Assembly: GCF_000786215.1 (NCBI RefSeq) | Contig: NZ_JROG01000004.1 | Coordinates: forward strand, 682,001 to 746,000 | Source of the DNA: Sphingomonas sp. 35-24ZXX | GTDB taxonomy: Bacteria; Pseudomonadota; Alphaproteobacteria; Sphingomonadales; Sphingomonadaceae | Direction of reading: 5' to 3' | Length of the DNA: 64,000 nucleotides | Part shown: positions 63,884-64,000 of the stretch, one piece after another | Layout: every line of letters starts with the position of its first letter | Position numbering within the stretch: the first letter of the stretch is position 1 | Position numbers and translations under genes: made by a program | The notes under the pieces: generated by a model | The model's database searches: none | Told to the model about the DNA's origin: nothing | The model's input: the letters and a program-made list of their open reading frames with translations, nothing else

Positions 63884-63937
63884 AATTTGCCGAGCGGTTT
63901 AACGGGTTTTTAGGTCTTTTGGCCGCAGCATGCTGGC

Positions 63938-64000
63938 ATGAGCAAAGCTGTAGCCCTCGCTGCCCCGTCCGGTCATGATCCTGTATGGCAAGGCGTGATC
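63938..64000 (+). CDS. Possible start of an unidentified gene (21 codons)
   Basis: From the ATG at 63938 an open frame runs to the window edge (MSKAVALAAPSGHDPVWQGV...). No Shine-Dalgarno sequence is evident and the piece is too short to assign. It could equally be non-coding. Confidence 0.3.
   Translation, partial: MSKAVALAAPSGHDPVWQGVI

Overview
The window is chromosomal DNA of a high-GC alphaproteobacterium, most probably a member of the Sphingomonadales (Sphingomonadaceae). Support comes from a ChpT phosphotransferase beside chemotaxis genes, an aroA-cmk-rpsA-ihfB order, an NDUFA12 homologue, a DUF2155 gene next to aat, an SOS-controlled imuA-imuB-dnaE2 cassette with an alphaproteobacterial LexA box, a large TonB-dependent receptor and a PEP-CTERM-like surface protein. 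I do not assign a genus. Almost all of the window is dense housekeeping DNA. There is no insertion sequence, prophage, CRISPR array or rRNA gene.

Layout, left to right. 1-3190: end of a chemotaxis locus (start of cheW, cheA) with chpT upstream. 3330-9530: a JAMM protease divergent from rluD, then rpoH behind a heat-shock-type promoter, NDUFA12, DUF2155, convergent aat, prfB and a lipoprotein methyltransferase. 9540-13920: nitronate monooxygenase-like oxidase, acyl-CoA dehydrogenase and CaiB-type CoA transferase. 13950-18280: PilZ protein, DksA, a Ser/Gly repeat surface protein and serS. 18470-23400: TonB-dependent receptor, short-chain dehydrogenase and purF. 23530-26800: hisI, a lipoprotein, and a MerR regulator with a palindromic operator in front of a 600-residue acyl-CoA dehydrogenase. 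27130-32970: calcium-loop protein, globin-coupled chemoreceptor, BioF2-type acetyltransferase, M28 peptidase and an NAD-binding protein.

33070-39880: tRNA-Ala(GGC), a FYDLN protein, then the translationally coupled run aroA - membrane protein - subclass B3 metallo-beta-lactamase - cmk, followed by rpsA, ihfB and a tRNA-Leu(UAA) split by a group I intron. 39880-44190: diguanylate cyclase, two exported proteins and a methyltransferase. 44260-45640: a lower-GC accessory island with two coupled genes of unknown function beside what looks like the stump of a disrupted gene. 45820-51450: dnaE2-imuB-imuA under a LexA box. 51540-56280: DUF3237 protein, TPR-arginine-methyltransferase-like protein, a low-GC orphan, HNH nuclease, GluQRS and a HIG1 protein. 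56300-64000: cobalamin adenosyltransferase, the ergothioneine pair egtB-egtD, a short-chain dehydrogenase, M20 peptidase, ispG, an acetyltransferase, a VapBC pair and the first codons of one more reading frame.

The observations most worth following up are the group I intron in tRNA-Leu(UAA), the B3 beta-lactamase inside the aroA-cmk operon, the low-GC two-gene module with its flanking gene stump, and the TPR protein with a eukaryote-like arginine methyltransferase domain. Family names were assigned from motifs and memory; no database search was possible.
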